A DNA stretch of 64,000 nucleotides from Mucilaginibacter sp. KACC 22773. GTDB lineage: Bacteria; Bacteroidota; Bacteroidia; Sphingobacteriales; Sphingobacteriaceae. A model generated the notes under the pieces. That model worked only from the letters and a program-made list of their open reading frames with translations, did no database searches and had not been told where the DNA came from. Positions 10,296 through 20,800 of the stretch are shown piece after piece; position 1 is the first letter of the stretch; every line of letters starts with the position of its first letter. The DNA lies in NCBI RefSeq assembly GCF_028736215.1, contig NZ_CP117883.1:1302001-1366000 (forward strand). The letters run 5' to 3'. The position numbers and the translations under genes were made by a program.

Positions 10296-11060
10296 TCACC
10301 CTTCCCGCCATTCTTTACCTGTAAGGTTAATAAAAACATCCTCCAGGTTGGCCAGTTTTACCTGTTTTTTACGTTCGAAACCGGTTTCAACCAGTTGGTC
10401 AATAAAGTGATCGGGGGTATCTATGCCAATGATGTGGCCGCCATCAACAAAGGCAACACGGTCGCATAACACCTCGGCCTCGTCCATGTAATGAGTGGTT
10501 ATCACAATGGTTGTGCCCTGGTCGCGTATTTCGCGGATCAGGTCCCAAAGGTTACGGCGGGCTTGCGGGTCAAGGCCGGTTGTGGGCTCATCCAAAAAAA
10601 TGATCCTTGGGTTATTAATAAGCGTGGTGGCGATAGAGAACCGCTGTTTTTGCCCGCCTGAAAGATCTTTATATTTTGCTTTGGCTTTATCAACAAGCGC
10701 AACTTTTTCCAGCATTTCGGTGGGTGTTTTGTCAACCCCATATAAGCCGGTAAACAGTTCTATCAACTCCGATAGGTTAAGGTTGGGATAATAACCGGCC
10801 GCCTGTAACTGCACACCTATGCGTTGTTTAATGCTGTCTTTATCGGTATCAATATTAAAGCCGTCAACAGTGATTTCGCCCGATGTTTTTTCGCGCAGGG
10901 TTTCAATAACTTCAAGCGTAGTAGTTTTCCCGGCGCCATTGGGGCCAAGTAAGCCGAAGATCTCGCCCTCATAAACTTCAAAGCTGATGCCTTTTACGGC
11001 TGCAAAATCGCCGTAGTTTTTTACCAGGTTTTTTACAGTGATAATGGGTGGTTTTGCCAT
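10296..11060 (-). CDS. ABC transporter ATP-binding protein (DrrA-like)
   Basis: The 254-aa nucleotide-binding subunit has Walker A GPNGAGKTT, the Q-loop near IGVQLQAAGYY, signature LSGGQKQRF, Walker B IIFLDEPTTGLD and an H-loop at VITTHYMDEAE. The MDEAE segment and the C-terminal extra strand are typical of the CcmA/DrrA group that pairs with ABC-2 permeases. The start is set at MAKPP (11060), since the upstream MHFYP adds non-conserved residues. It is the first gene of a two-gene leftward operon with the permease. Confidence 0.93.
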   Translation of the reverse strand: MAKPPIITVKNLVKNYGDFAAVKGISFEVYEGEIFGLLGPNGAGKTTTLEVIETLREKTSGEITVDGFNIDTDKDSIKQRIGVQLQAAGYYPNLNLSELIELFTGLYGVDKTPTEMLEKVALVDKAKAKYKDLSGGQKQRFSIATTLINNPRIIFLDEPTTGLDPQARRNLWDLIREIRDQGTTIVITTHYMDEAEVLCDRVAFVDGGHIIGIDTPDHFIDQLVETGFERKKQVKLANLEDVFINLTGKEWREG

Positions 11061-11104
11061 AGGGTAAAAATGCAACAGAATAATGAAATATCAATGAATT
11101 ATTT

Positions 11105-11215
11105 AGCCTCACCCAACCCTCTCCAAAGGAGAGGGTTGGGTTTTATACATCAAAAAAAGCTCTAAAAGCGCTGGCTTTCAGAACCCTCTCCTTTGCAGAA
11201 GGCAGGGTGAGGCTC
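11105..11215. repeat. REPIN-like pair of inverted REP elements
   Basis: Two 30-35-bp units in opposite orientation (11105-11140 and 11181-11215) each have a CCCTCTCC-aaa-GGAGAGGG-type palindrome plus a CTCACCC tail. They flank a 40-bp core that itself can form a small AAAGC/GCTTT hairpin. Outer ends match as AGCCTCACCC against GGGTGAGGCT. Confidence 0.75.
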
Positions 11216-11379
11216 TTTATATTTGGGGTTACGGGCTCATCGTGCTTTTAACCGTTTTATCTTCGGCTGCCGATTTTGCCCAGTTCCCGTTTGTTTTATC
11301 TCCCTTTTTGCATGGCGTTGCCGTTTATTAATAGCATTATGGGAGTAACGTTGATATATATATAGAACCTGACAATCAA

Positions 11380-11408
11380 AAGCTCCCCTCAAGGGGGCTG
11401 GGGGGCTT
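11380..11408. repeat. Single REP-like palindrome
   Basis: AAGCTCCCCTCAAGGGGG is followed by a G-rich tail CTGGGGGGCTT. It has the same architecture as the other REP units in the window (short palindrome plus one-sided tail) with a different sequence. It touches the stop codon of the small leftward frame at 11407. Confidence 0.6.
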
Positions 11409-11505
11409 ATTTTATCAGGTGACCGATGGAATTAATGATAGCTTCGGCGTGTTCGGCAGCTTTAACTATCAGGTGGATGATTTGTATAGCAAGTAAAGTT
11501 TTCAT
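11407..11505 (-). CDS. Possible 32-residue amphipathic peptide
   Basis: An ATG at 11505 opens a 32-codon frame rich in Ile, Leu, Ala, His and Glu (MKTLLAIQIIHLIVKAAEHA, then ending HLIK). Hydrophobic residues recur every three to four positions, as in a membrane-active or membrane-bound helix. No Shine-Dalgarno site is clear. It could be chance, since only the composition speaks for it. Confidence 0.3.
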   Translation of the reverse strand: MKTLLAIQIIHLIVKAAEHAEAIINSIGHLIK

Positions 11506-11718
11506 GGTGATTGCGTTTGTTGATTCAAAAATGCAAACAGAGTGGCCTTTTAACTATGGTTATTAGGCGAAGCAAAGCAAACTTCCGGTAAACGGCGGAA
11601 AATTACCGATGAATGAGGAGTTGAAACGGCGGTTAGTCGGTGAGAGTTTAAATAATAAAAGCGGCGGGTAATTGGCTGCCGATCGATTTTTAAAAAGGTT
11701 GGCTGCAGCCATAAAAAC

Positions 11719-11753
11719 AAACCGCCCGGAAACCTGATATTTCCAGGCGGTTT
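11719..11753 (-). terminator. Terminator of the GNAT gene
   Basis: The hairpin pairs AAACCGCC with GGCGGTTT, plus an inner GGAAA/TTTCC. It lies just past the stop at 11762, with TTGTTTTTA following in the leftward direction. Confidence 0.75.
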
Positions 11754-11761
11754 GTTTAAGC

Positions 11762-12055
11762 TTATTCTGCTATTGCAAGTAAACGCTTCCACTCGGGATG
11801 CCGTTTTAAATAAGCAATGATATATGCGCAAAGCGGCACAATTTTCAGGTGGTGTTCTTCAATATAATTAAAGGCCTTTTCAACAAGGGCGGCAGCAACA
11901 CCATTGCCCTCCATTTCTACGGGTACTTCTGTATGTATGAGGTAAATTTTATCGCCCTTTAATTTGTAATCAATAAAGGCCCTATTGCCATCTACCATAA
12001 GTTCAAAATTGTGTATGGCTTCGTTATTAATAAGTGGGATGTCCTGGTATTTCAT
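11762..12055 (-). CDS. GNAT-family N-acetyltransferase (YjdJ/COG2388 type)
   Basis: The 97-aa short-form acetyltransferase has FELMVDGNRAFIDYKLKGDKIYLIHTEVP, then the acetyl-CoA loop region EMEGNGVAAALVEKA, then VPLCAYIIAYLKRHPEW. The C-terminal pattern (P-x-C-x-Y-x-x-x-x-x-x-x-H-P) is characteristic of the COG2388 subgroup, whose substrate is not established. It is a single gene read leftward with its own terminator. Confidence 0.9.
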   Translation of the reverse strand: MKYQDIPLINNEAIHNFELMVDGNRAFIDYKLKGDKIYLIHTEVPVEMEGNGVAAALVEKAFNYIEEHHLKIVPLCAYIIAYLKRHPEWKRLLAIAE

Positions 12056-12210
12056 GTTTTTTTTAAATTTGTGCCGAAACTAAATTAGTAACAAAATTTA
12101 TAAAGCTATTTTGTTGCAGTATTTTTGGCTGATTTTTTATCCGGCTAAATAAAAAGAGGAAAGTGGTGTAAGATGCATTTAACTAATGCAAATAGCTGAT
12201 ATTAACTTAG

Positions 12211-12242
12211 TTGTTTGTGTTTTTAAATTATAATTAATTTTG
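12211..12242 (+). promoter_or_regulatory. Predicted Bacteroidota-type promoter of the 12,299 gene
   Basis: A -7 box TAATTTTG (12235-12242) fits TAnnTTTG. TTG at 12211-12213 (or TTTG at 12214) lies 17-21 bp upstream as the -33 box. The leader to the ATG would be about 50 nt. Confidence 0.4.
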
Positions 12243-12298
12243 ATTTGTGGTTCTATTTTTATAGAATTACATAAAGAAACAGCCCTGGTTTCGAGTTA

Positions 12299-12976
12299 AT
12301 GAAAACTATTGTGAAGCAGCTTAAATGTATTTTACTTCAGGCTATACTATTGCTATGCATTACAGATGTTTTTGCACAGGCAAAGCGTCCGTTATATTTG
12401 GCCGCACACAGGAAAAAGCCCCTGCCTGCTGTAACGGTTAAGCCGGTTAAGGGTAGCGCGGAATTTCGCGAGTTTTCAAAAATTTTGGCCAATGCCAATG
12501 TTACTTTTACCTTCCCAAAAGGTTTCAGAGAGATTCCGGCCGTAAATAACGAGAATTTTTCGTTTGACTATGCTATGGAAATTCCAGGGCGTGAGTTTGA
12601 GATATGGTTCCAGGTAAAATCCTTAAAACAAAACTGGCTGAGTTTGGAGCGCAACCATGAACAGCAAAATCCCGATTCGTCATACCTGGAGGTTGGTAAA
12701 GCACAGGCAACTAATTTTTCTGGCGAACAGGACAATTTTGTAAGGCCCATTCCGGCCAATGTGCTGGCGCGTTATAATGCCGATGCCGGTAAATCGTACC
12801 TGCTAACCCTAATGGACATGCCCGAAACCAAAAGCTACAAATACGCCTTACTCATTATTTTGCAGCGTAACCATACCGGTACAATTATGGCGGTTTGCTT
12901 TACCAACGAAAAAGATCCCGAATTTTTCCGGAACGCCGATAGGGCCAGCAATTGCCTTAAGTTTAAGATTCATTAA
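12299..12976 (+). CDS. Exported protein of unknown function
   Basis: The 225-aa product begins with a signal peptide (basic start, hydrophobic core, cleavage near VFAQA). The mature part mixes strands and aromatic residues (FTFPKGFREIP, FEIWFQVKSL, YKYALLIILQRN). It resembles periplasmic proteins that Bacteroidota encode in isolation, but I cannot name a family. It is followed 105 bp later by the topoisomerase gene on the same strand, probably from a separate promoter. Confidence 0.65.
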   Translation: MKTIVKQLKCILLQAILLLCITDVFAQAKRPLYLAAHRKKPLPAVTVKPVKGSAEFREFSKILANANVTFTFPKGFREIPAVNNENFSFDYAMEIPGREFEIWFQVKSLKQNWLSLERNHEQQNPDSSYLEVGKAQATNFSGEQDNFVRPIPANVLARYNADAGKSYLLTLMDMPETKSYKYALLIILQRNHTGTIMAVCFTNEKDPEFFRNADRASNCLKFKIH

Positions 12977-12999
12977 CATTATGTTAGTAAGTTAACAGT

Positions 13000-13036
13000 T
13001 TTGGATACTCAATTCATTACCGAAACTTTATTTTTG
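13000..13036 (+). promoter_or_regulatory. Possible promoter of the topoisomerase gene
   Basis: TTTG at 13000-13003 and TATTTTTG (TAnnTTTG) at 13029-13036 sit 46 bp before the ATG. The spacer of 25 bp is longer than usual, so the -33 part is doubtful. Confidence 0.3.
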
Positions 13037-13081
13037 CAAATAGGTGCATAGTAACACCTGCTTTAAAATTCTACTTTATAA

Positions 13082-14977
13082 ATGGCAGAACCAGTTAATT
13101 ACAGTGAAGATAGTATCCGCTCGCTCGATTGGAAGGAGCACATCCGTTTACGCCCAGGTATGTATATTGGTAAACTGGGCGATGGCTCGGCTTATGATGA
13201 TGGGGTATATGTATTGCTTAAAGAGATTGTTGATAACTCGATAGATGAGTTTGTAATGGGCAGCGGCCGCACCATTGAGGTAAATATGAGCGATCATAAA
13301 GTATCGGTGCGCGATTATGGCCGCGGTATCCCGCTGGGTAAGGTTATTGATTGCGTAAGTAAAATAAATACCGGCGGTAAATATGATAGCAAGGCTTTCC
13401 AAAAGTCGGTAGGGTTAAATGGTGTGGGTACCAAGGCGGTAAACGCGCTGTCGAACAATTTCATTGTACAATCATACCGCGACGGCCGTACCAAATTGGC
13501 CGAATTTGCCAAAGGCGAACTGATTCGGGACGAACCCGAAAAGGAAACCACGCAACGCAACGGTACGGCTATTAACTTTATACCCGACGATACCATTTTC
13601 AGGCATTACCGTTTTATCCCGGAGTTTGTTGAGAGTATGATATGGAATTATGTGTTCCTTAACTCGGGCCTTACTATAAACTTTAATGGTCAAAAATATT
13701 TTTCGGAACGCGGGCTATATGACTTGCTTACCCGTAACACGGATGTAGAAACATTACGCTATCCTATCATCCACCTTAAAGGCGAGGATATTGAAATAGC
13801 CATGACCCACGGGCAACAATATGGCGAGGAATATTACTCGTTTGTAAACGGCCAGAACACTACACAAGGAGGTACCCACCAGGCTGCTTTCCGCGAGGCA
13901 GTTGTTAAAACCATCCGCGAGTTTTATAAAAAGGAATTTGATGCTGCCGATATCCGCGCATCTATAGTTGCGGCTATAGCCATTAAGGTACAGGAGCCGG
14001 TTTTTGAATCGCAAACTAAAACCAAACTGGGCTCGCAAAATATTGGCCCCGAAGGGCCATCGGTGCGTGGTTTCATCAACGATTTCCTGAAAAAGGAACT
14101 GGATAATTACCTGCATAAAAATCCGGCTGCTGCCGATGCATTATTAAAACGCATTCTGCAATCAGAGCGGGAGCGTAAAGATATTGCCGGTATCAAAAAG
14201 CTGGCCAATGAGCGCGCCAAAAAAGCATCATTACATAACCGCAAGCTGCGCGATTGCAAACTGCATTTTGAAGATACCCACGAGCGCCGCCAGGATACCA
14301 CCCTATTTATTACCGAGGGTGATTCGGCCAGCGGAAGCATCACCAAATCGCGCGATGTAATGACCCAGGCTGTATTCAGCCTGAAAGGTAAACCGCTTAA
14401 CTGCTTTGGCCTAACCAAAAAAGTGGTGTACGAAAATGAGGAATTTAACCTGCTGCAGCATGCCCTTAATATTGAGGACGGCCTGGATGCCCTGCGCTAT
14501 AACAATATTGTAATAGCCACCGATGCCGATGTGGATGGTATGCACATCCGCCTGCTGCTCATGACCTTCTTTTTGCAGTTTTTTCCCGACCTGGTAAAGG
14601 CTGGTCACGTTTTTATCCTGCAAACGCCATTATTCCGGGTACGAAATAAAAAGGAAACCATTTACTGCTACAGCGACGAGGAACGCCGCAACGCCATAGC
14701 CAAATTAGGCAACAAGCCCGAGATAACCCGCTTTAAAGGATTGGGCGAGATTTCGCCCGATGAATTTGGCTTGTTTATAGGTAAAGATATCCGCCTTGAT
14801 CCCGTGATCCTGAAAGACGCCAATATTAAAGGTCTGTTGGAATATTTTATGGGCAAAAACACGCCAACCCGCCAGATGCACATTGTAAACAACCTGCGGG
14901 TTGAAAAAGATGATGAAAGCATTAACCCGCTGGTTGCCGAAGAGGCCGATGGGGTGGCATTGCCGGTTGCAGTTTAA
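13082..14977 (+). CDS. parE: DNA topoisomerase IV subunit B (GyrB/ParE family)
   Basis: The 631-aa protein has the GHKL ATPase in its first third ([38 protein letters not shown]). A transducer domain follows, then the TOPRIM region with EGDSASGSI and [10 protein letters not shown], and a C-terminal [12 protein letters not shown] stretch. The length is that of ParE rather than longer gyrase B forms. In Bacteroidota this protein type is usually encoded next to the A subunit, which is not present here. It relaxes and decatenates DNA together with ParC in the cytosol. Confidence 0.93.
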   Translation: MAEPVNYSEDSIRSLDWKEHIRLRPGMYIGKLGDGSAYDDGVYVLLKEIVDNSIDEFVMGSGRTIEVNMSDHKVSVRDYGRGIPLGKVIDCVSKINTGGKYDSKAFQKSVGLNGVGTKAVNALSNNFIVQSYRDGRTKLAEFAKGELIRDEPEKETTQRNGTAINFIPDDTIFRHYRFIPEFVESMIWNYVFLNSGLTINFNGQKYFSERGLYDLLTRNTDVETLRYPIIHLKGEDIEIAMTHGQQYGEEYYSFVNGQNTTQGGTHQAAFREAVVKTIREFYKKEFDAADIRASIVAAIAIKVQEPVFESQTKTKLGSQNIGPEGPSVRGFINDFLKKELDNYLHKNPAAADALLKRILQSERERKDIAGIKKLANERAKKASLHNRKLRDCKLHFEDTHERRQDTTLFITEGDSASGSITKSRDVMTQAVFSLKGKPLNCFGLTKKVVYENEEFNLLQHALNIEDGLDALRYNNIVIATDADVDGMHIRLLLMTFFLQFFPDLVKAGHVFILQTPLFRVRNKKETIYCYSDEERRNAIAKLGNKPEITRFKGLGEISPDEFGLFIGKDIRLDPVILKDANIKGLLEYFMGKNTPTRQMHIVNNLRVEKDDESINPLVAEEADGVALPVAV

Positions 14978-15115
14978 CCCGATTTGTTATCATAATACAT
15001 AATGCACGCCCCATTGCGGGTAATGTCGTCAGGCCGAAAAATGGTAATGACCTAATTGCGAACGGAATTTTTGCGGAGGTTTATGTGATGTGCCTCTGCT
15101 GAAAAACGAATTGGT

Positions 15116-16306
15116 ATGGAACCTCTGATACTATCAAAACCACAGGCCCGAAAAATCATCCTTCGCGCAGCCGGATTAGCCAGAAAGGCGCAGTTTGGAT
15201 CGGGGATTGAGGCAGTTTACCGGCTTATTGATCACCTGGGTTTTGTGCAGCTGGATACCAATTACGTGGTTGAAAGGGCGCACCACCACGTGATGGCCGC
15301 GCGGGTGCCGGATTATGAGCCGGATTGGCTGAGCGAACTGGTAGCCGACGGCCGGATATTTGAATATTTTACTTCCGACGCGGGTTATATCCCAATGAGG
15401 GATTTTCGCTTTTCGTTGCCTGTTAAGGAAGGGTTTTCGGTAAACCGGAAGCCCCTGACACCAGCAGAAACCCGCCTCATGAAACAGGTGCTTGACCGGG
15501 TGGAACGTGAAGGCCCCCTGATGGTTGGCGATTTTGAGAACGACCGGCTGGAGGCCAGCTCGGGCTGGTGGGATTGGCGCCCGGCCAAAGTGGCGCTCGA
15601 ACGGTTGTACCTGGATGGCAAACTGACCATCACCCGCACTAAAAGTTTTCATAAAGTATATGATGTGCCGATGAATTTAATTCCGCCGGATACGGATTTA
15701 ACCATGCCCACTGCAGAAGAATTTGCCCGCTTCGTTATCAGGCGCACGCTGGGTGGATTGGGGATAGCTTACGTTAAAGAAATGGCCTGGCGCGCCCGTT
15801 ATGTAAAGGGCAACCTGGTTAAAAAAGAACTGGAGAAAATGGTAGCCACAGGCGAAGTGCGCATCGTACAGGTAGAAGGGTTAAAAAGCGCCCCGCTTTA
15901 TATGTTGCCTGGCCAGCAAACCGAGGTTGAACTGGCGGGTGATGCTTTTATCCTTTCGCCCTTTGATATCCTGAATGTATTCAGGCACCGCTTGAGGGAC
16001 TTTTTTGACTTTGACTATCAGATTGAATGCTTTGTGCCCGCGCCCAAACGCAAGTACGGCTATTTCTGTTTACCGGTACTGGTAGGCGACACCTTTGTAG
16101 CCCGCATGGATGCCAAAGCCGACAGGAAACAAAAAGTACTGATTGTACACAACCTGCATTTTGAGGAGGTAGAGCTTGACGAGGCCATGATAGGGAAGAT
16201 AACAGCAGCGCTAAAAGCATTTATTCTATTTAATAACTGCCGGGATATTGTTTTTAAAAAATGCAACAGGGCGGATTATATGGAGGTTATTGGGGCTGCT
16301 TTTTGA
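15116..16306 (+). CDS. AlkZ/YcaQ-like DNA glycosylase (winged-helix DUF1006 family)
   Basis: The 396-aa product fits the HTH_42/YcaQ family. It has an N-terminal LSKPQARKIILRAAGL helix and LGFVQLDTNYVVERAHHHV with the Q-x-D motif that holds catalytic residues in AlkZ-type enzymes. Repeated winged-helix units follow in the middle (PAKVALERLYLDGKLTITRT). A C-terminal beta part contains FDFDYQIECFVPAPKRKYGYF. Characterised members unhook interstrand crosslinks or remove alkylated bases. Substrate class here is not determined. A 138-bp gap separates it from parE. Confidence 0.88.
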   Translation: MEPLILSKPQARKIILRAAGLARKAQFGSGIEAVYRLIDHLGFVQLDTNYVVERAHHHVMAARVPDYEPDWLSELVADGRIFEYFTSDAGYIPMRDFRFSLPVKEGFSVNRKPLTPAETRLMKQVLDRVEREGPLMVGDFENDRLEASSGWWDWRPAKVALERLYLDGKLTITRTKSFHKVYDVPMNLIPPDTDLTMPTAEEFARFVIRRTLGGLGIAYVKEMAWRARYVKGNLVKKELEKMVATGEVRIVQVEGLKSAPLYMLPGQQTEVELAGDAFILSPFDILNVFRHRLRDFFDFDYQIECFVPAPKRKYGYFCLPVLVGDTFVARMDAKADRKQKVLIVHNLHFEEVELDEAMIGKITAALKAFILFNNCRDIVFKKCNRADYMEVIGAAF

Positions 16307-16329
16307 TGGGGGAGGGGTAAAACTAAAAA

Positions 16330-16462
16330 AATGTCATTTCGAACGAGGTACGAGGAGAAATCTTTTACGCCCTGCATTACGAAAGCACCTTGGAATGCAG
16401 GGCGTAAAAGATTTCTCCTCACCCCCTCGCAATTCCACCGCTGGTTCGTTCGAAATGACATT
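16330..16462. repeat. 133-bp palindromic MITE-like element
   Basis: Outer ends are a perfect 17-bp inverted repeat (AATGTCATTTCGAACGA). Inside, 16353-16379 and 16394-16420 are a second perfect 27-bp inverted repeat around a short loop. It carries no gene; small frames across it are by-products of the symmetry. A weaker relative seems to lie at 24423-24540. Confidence 0.85.
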
Positions 16463-16548
16463 TTGTTTTAAATGATGCTTGTGGATATAACATGATGCAT
16501 GAATTGCATGGGGGAGACGCATGTGATGCGCCTCTGTAAGAAAATAAA

Positions 16549-16583
16549 GAGGCGATGAGTTTTACACCCATCGCCTCTTTTTA
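16549..16583 (-). terminator. Terminator of sucC
   Basis: A 10-bp stem (AGAGGCGATG / CATCGCCTCT) lies 19 bp past the sucC stop, with T-rich sequence on both sides, so it may work in both directions. Confidence 0.8.
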
Positions 16584-16601
16584 TATTTCAATCGACTTTA
16601 A

Positions 16602-17795
16602 TTACAAAGCCAATACTTCTTTCACTCTTTCAGCAGCTTCTTTTAATAAGATAGCCGAGTATACTTTTAAACCTGAGTTATCTATCAATTCTTTTGCTTC
16701 GGCGGCGTTGGTGCCTTGTAAACGAACAATGATAGGTACAGGGATGTTGCCAATTTCTTTGTAGGCGTCAATAACACCCTGTGCAACACGGTCGCAACGA
16801 ACGATACCGCCAAAGATGTTGATCAGGATGGCTTTAACGTTCGGATCGCTCAGGATGATGTTGAAACCTGCTTTTACGGTTTCGGCATTGGCAGTACCAC
16901 CAACGTCAAGGAAGTTGGCAGGCTCGCCGCCGGCAATTTTAATAATATCCATGGTGGCCATCGCTAAGCCGGCACCATTAACCATACAGCCTACGTTGCC
17001 ATCAAGCTTTACATAGTTAAGGTTTGATTTGCTGGCTTCAACTTCAGTAGGGTCTTCCTCGTCGGTATCGCGCATAGCAGCGTAATCCGGGTGACGGTAT
17101 AGGGCGTTATCATCAATGTTGACTTTGGCATCAACAGCTAAAATTTTGTTATCAGATGTTTTTAATACCGGGTTAATTTCAAACTGCGATGAATCGGTTG
17201 CATCGTAAGCTTTGTACAATGCCGCGATGAATTTGGTCATATCCTTAAATGCCTCGCCCGATAAGCCTAAGTTGAAAGCAATTTTGCGGGTTTGGAAAGC
17301 CTGCAGCCCAACTTTAGGATCAATTTCTTCTTTAAATATCAGTTCGGGGGTTGAGTGTGCAACTTCTTCGATATCCATACCGCCTTCGGTGCTGTACATG
17401 ATAATGTTACGGCCTTTGGCCCTATCAAGCAGTACACTCATATAAAACTCTTTAGTTTCGCTTTCGCCAGGATAGTAAACATCCTGGGCAACTAAAACTT
17501 TTTTTACTTTTTTACCTTCGGGGCCGGTTTGTGGGGTAACCAGTTGCATGCCAATAATATTGCCTGCAATTTCTTTAACCTGATCGTGATTTTTGGCCAG
17601 CTTTACGCCACCGCCTTTACCACGGCCACCGGCATGGATCTGGGCTTTTATAACCACCCAGCTTGATCCCAGGTCTTCTTTCAATTTTTGGGCAGCTGCA
17701 ACAGCCTCTTCGGGTGTATCAGCAACAATGCCTTCCTGTACTCGTACGCCAAAGCTTTTTAATATCGCTTTGCCCTGATATTCGTGGATATTCAT
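16602..17795 (-). CDS. sucC: ADP-forming succinate-CoA ligase, beta subunit
   Basis: The 397-aa protein has an N-terminal ATP-grasp domain ([37 protein letters not shown]), the metal/nucleotide part FEINPVL, and the C-terminal CoA-ligase domain with [20 protein letters not shown] and IFGGIVRCD. It catalyses substrate-level phosphorylation in the citric-acid cycle with SucD, which is not encoded nearby. It is a single gene read leftward ending at the hairpin at 16549. Confidence 0.97.
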   Translation of the reverse strand: MNIHEYQGKAILKSFGVRVQEGIVADTPEEAVAAAQKLKEDLGSSWVVIKAQIHAGGRGKGGGVKLAKNHDQVKEIAGNIIGMQLVTPQTGPEGKKVKKVLVAQDVYYPGESETKEFYMSVLLDRAKGRNIIMYSTEGGMDIEEVAHSTPELIFKEEIDPKVGLQAFQTRKIAFNLGLSGEAFKDMTKFIAALYKAYDATDSSQFEINPVLKTSDNKILAVDAKVNIDDNALYRHPDYAAMRDTDEEDPTEVEASKSNLNYVKLDGNVGCMVNGAGLAMATMDIIKIAGGEPANFLDVGGTANAETVKAGFNIILSDPNVKAILINIFGGIVRCDRVAQGVIDAYKEIGNIPVPIIVRLQGTNAAEAKELIDNSGLKVYSAILLKEAAERVKEVLAL

Positions 17796-17858
17796 GTTTT
17801 TTGAAGAATTTGCGGTAAATCTACAATTTTTGTTTAAAGTAGGGGAGGATTGTAGCGT

Positions 17859-20800
17859 TTATTTGACAGGACTTATTTTATCATCGCTTTTAAGCCAGAA
17901 AGAAATTTTACTTCCTTTACCCAATTGGCTTTGGATGGTTAGTTTACCCCCATTTTTTTCGATAAAATCCTGGCAAAGCGAGAGCCCCAGCCCCGAGCCC
18001 TTTTCGCCCGAAGTGCCATCTTTATGAAAATTTTCCCTGCGGAATATTTTGGCAATATCCTCGGCAGACATTCCGCCGCCGGTATCTTCTACATACACTT
18101 CAACAAAGCCGGGTTTAGTACTGTATCCCAGGGTTATTTTGCCGTTAACAGGTGTGAATTTAGTGGCATTGCCAATCAGGTTGCGCAATACCAGCTTTAT
18201 CATATCCCTATCGCCGTAAACACCAATGCTTTTGTTGATGTTGTTAACCAGTTCGATGTGTTTGTTATCGGTGTTCAGTTTAAACAGGTGATAGTTTTCG
18301 TCGGCAATTTCCATTACATCAAACAAAACCTGGTGCACCTGGATGCCGTCCATCTGGCTTTTTGCCCAGTAAAGCAGGTTATCTGTAAGGCTAAACGCAG
18401 AGCCTATATTTTCGTCGAGATGCGGGATAAGCTCCTCCAGTTCTTCCAGCGAGATCGAACCGGATTTTACCAGATCAAGGGTTTGTTTGAGTTGGCCTAT
18501 TGGCCCTCTTAAATCGTGCGATATGATGGAAAAAAGTTTGTCTTTGGTTAAGTTTGACTCTTGCAGCGCTTTGCTTTGCGCCAAAATTTCGTCGGTTTTT
18601 TGGCGTAATTCCCTGGTTTTTTCCGTTACCTTTCGTTCAAGGGCCAGTTTTTGCCTTCTAATACGGCCATTGTTAAATATACTGAACAGGTAAAACAATA
18701 ACGAGCCTGTAAATGCATAAAACAAATAAGCCCACCAGGTTTTAAACCAGGGGGCGTTAACATGAAACGAATAAGCATCTGTGCTGCTTATTTGCCCGTA
18801 AATGTTTTTGGCCCGTACAAAAAAGGTGTAATCGCCATCGGCAAGGTTGGTAAATGAAACTTCGCGGTCATGGCTCCAGCCCGACCATTTATCTTCAAAT
18901 CCGTTTAATTGATATTGGTATTGCATCTTGTCAGCATCCTCAAAAAACGGGCTTGTGAAAATAAATTTCAACCTGTTTTTTGAAAAGGGGATATCGTTTT
19001 GTGGCAGCCCGGCGCCTGAAGCAAAAATGGTTGAATCTGCCGCTTTTACGGTTTTGATGTATACCGGCAATGGTTTATGATAATAGGTTGGCTGATTGGG
19101 GCTGTAATTTACAACCCGCTTTAAATTGCCAATCCATATTTCATTGGTACCTGCTGCAAGTACTGGTGCATCTACGTCAACAGGTAACAGGCCATGTGTA
19201 GCCAGCCCGATTTTTTTAAATGGAGTAAACAACAACCTGAACGAACCATCAGCTTGTTTTATAAAGACACCAGCATTTTGCACTTTTTTTGATGGGGCTC
19301 CCCAAAAGTAAATATCGCCCCGGGTAGTTTGTGTAGCGGTGTAAATGCAAACGCCCCGGCTCACCTTACCAAGTATGGCATCGGGTTCAAACCTGTTTTT
19401 TATTTTGTTGTAGCTATAAAAACCGTTGGTGGTGGTGGCTACAATGCGGTTGTTTAACCGGTAAATACGGTTGTTGAGGGTTGATGGTAATCCGTTTTTT
19501 GTATCATAAAAGGCCGTGCTGATTACTGAATCCATTTGCGCGTTTAGCCTTAGTTTATAAATACCTTTATTGTAGTGGCTTATCCATACGTTACCTTCAT
19601 CATCTTGTTGTATATAGCGGGTTTCCTGTTCAAAGCCCCTGATCTTTTTTTCGTGCCAGGTATTGCCTTCTTTTGATAAAAGCCAGATGCCCGTGTTATA
19701 GGTGCCCATGATCATACAATCGGGCTTGTTTTTTATCTCGCCAAGGGTTTGGATAAACCAATGATGAATGAGCGGAATAGCTTTTTTGCCTTGTATTTCA
19801 AAAACCCCTTTACGATGAGCTAAATATAGTTTGCTGCCAAAATTAAACATATTCCAGTTTTCACTTTCGGTTCCCGGGATGGCAGAAAAAGTTGAATTAC
19901 CATTTTTATAAAAAAGCGCTTTATCGGTACCCACATATAAATCGTTGTTTTTTTTACCAAGGGACAATATGGTACCGTCCAGGCCATTATTATTGTCATA
20001 AATAGATAAGGGCGAACTTGAAACCAGTTGCGTAATATAGGTATCAGCACCAAGCCAAATGTTTTGGGCCTTATCCAGGAAACAAAAACCTGTGTTGAGG
20101 TTAAGCCCCAGCATATCTTTTGAGTTAAAGTTTACCGTTTCGCCATCTTTGTTTAAAAGATAAACACCTTCTTCGGCAACCAGGGCTATTTTTCCCATAT
20201 CCAGGTAAAGCAGACTTCGTACAGGAACGTTTTTGGTGGTGGTAACCGGATTTTTGGTGAGGAGCAGCATTTTTTTATTGCTGTCTGCCTCCAGCGGGTT
20301 TAATAACCATATCCGGTTGTTATCGTCGAGCAAAAGGTATTTGTCATTTTCGTAGTCGGCAATTCGTTTCAAATGTAGCCCGGCTATTTGTTTGCCAAAA
20401 CCGGCATCTGCAAATCGGTCATTTTTATATACTAACAAGCCATTGCTACCTAACGAAAACAATTGCTTTTTTAGCCGAAATAACCAGTTATCGGTAATAT
20501 TGAGTATTTTAAGGGTGCCCTGGCTGTACCGGAAAATGTTTTTGTTGTTATTAAAAAATACCTCGTCATTAAAAACTATTGTTTGGCGTATATCATTCAG
20601 GTTTTTGTACGTTTTGGGAAGCAGGGGCAATAAAGTATGATACTTATAATTTGCTGCGCTATCTTTCCTGAAGTAACCGAGCTCGTTATAGGAGCCTACA
20701 AAAATCTTGTTTTTTGAATCAAGGCCCAGCGAAAACACATAGTTTTGGTTGGCAATGGGCATTAAATCCCATGTAAGGCCATCGTATTTAACAACACCAT

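Noticed and set aside
16276..16461. Two opposite small frames around 16.3-16.5 kb
   Set aside because: They lie within the palindromic repeat, and the mirror symmetry alone creates open frames on both strands.
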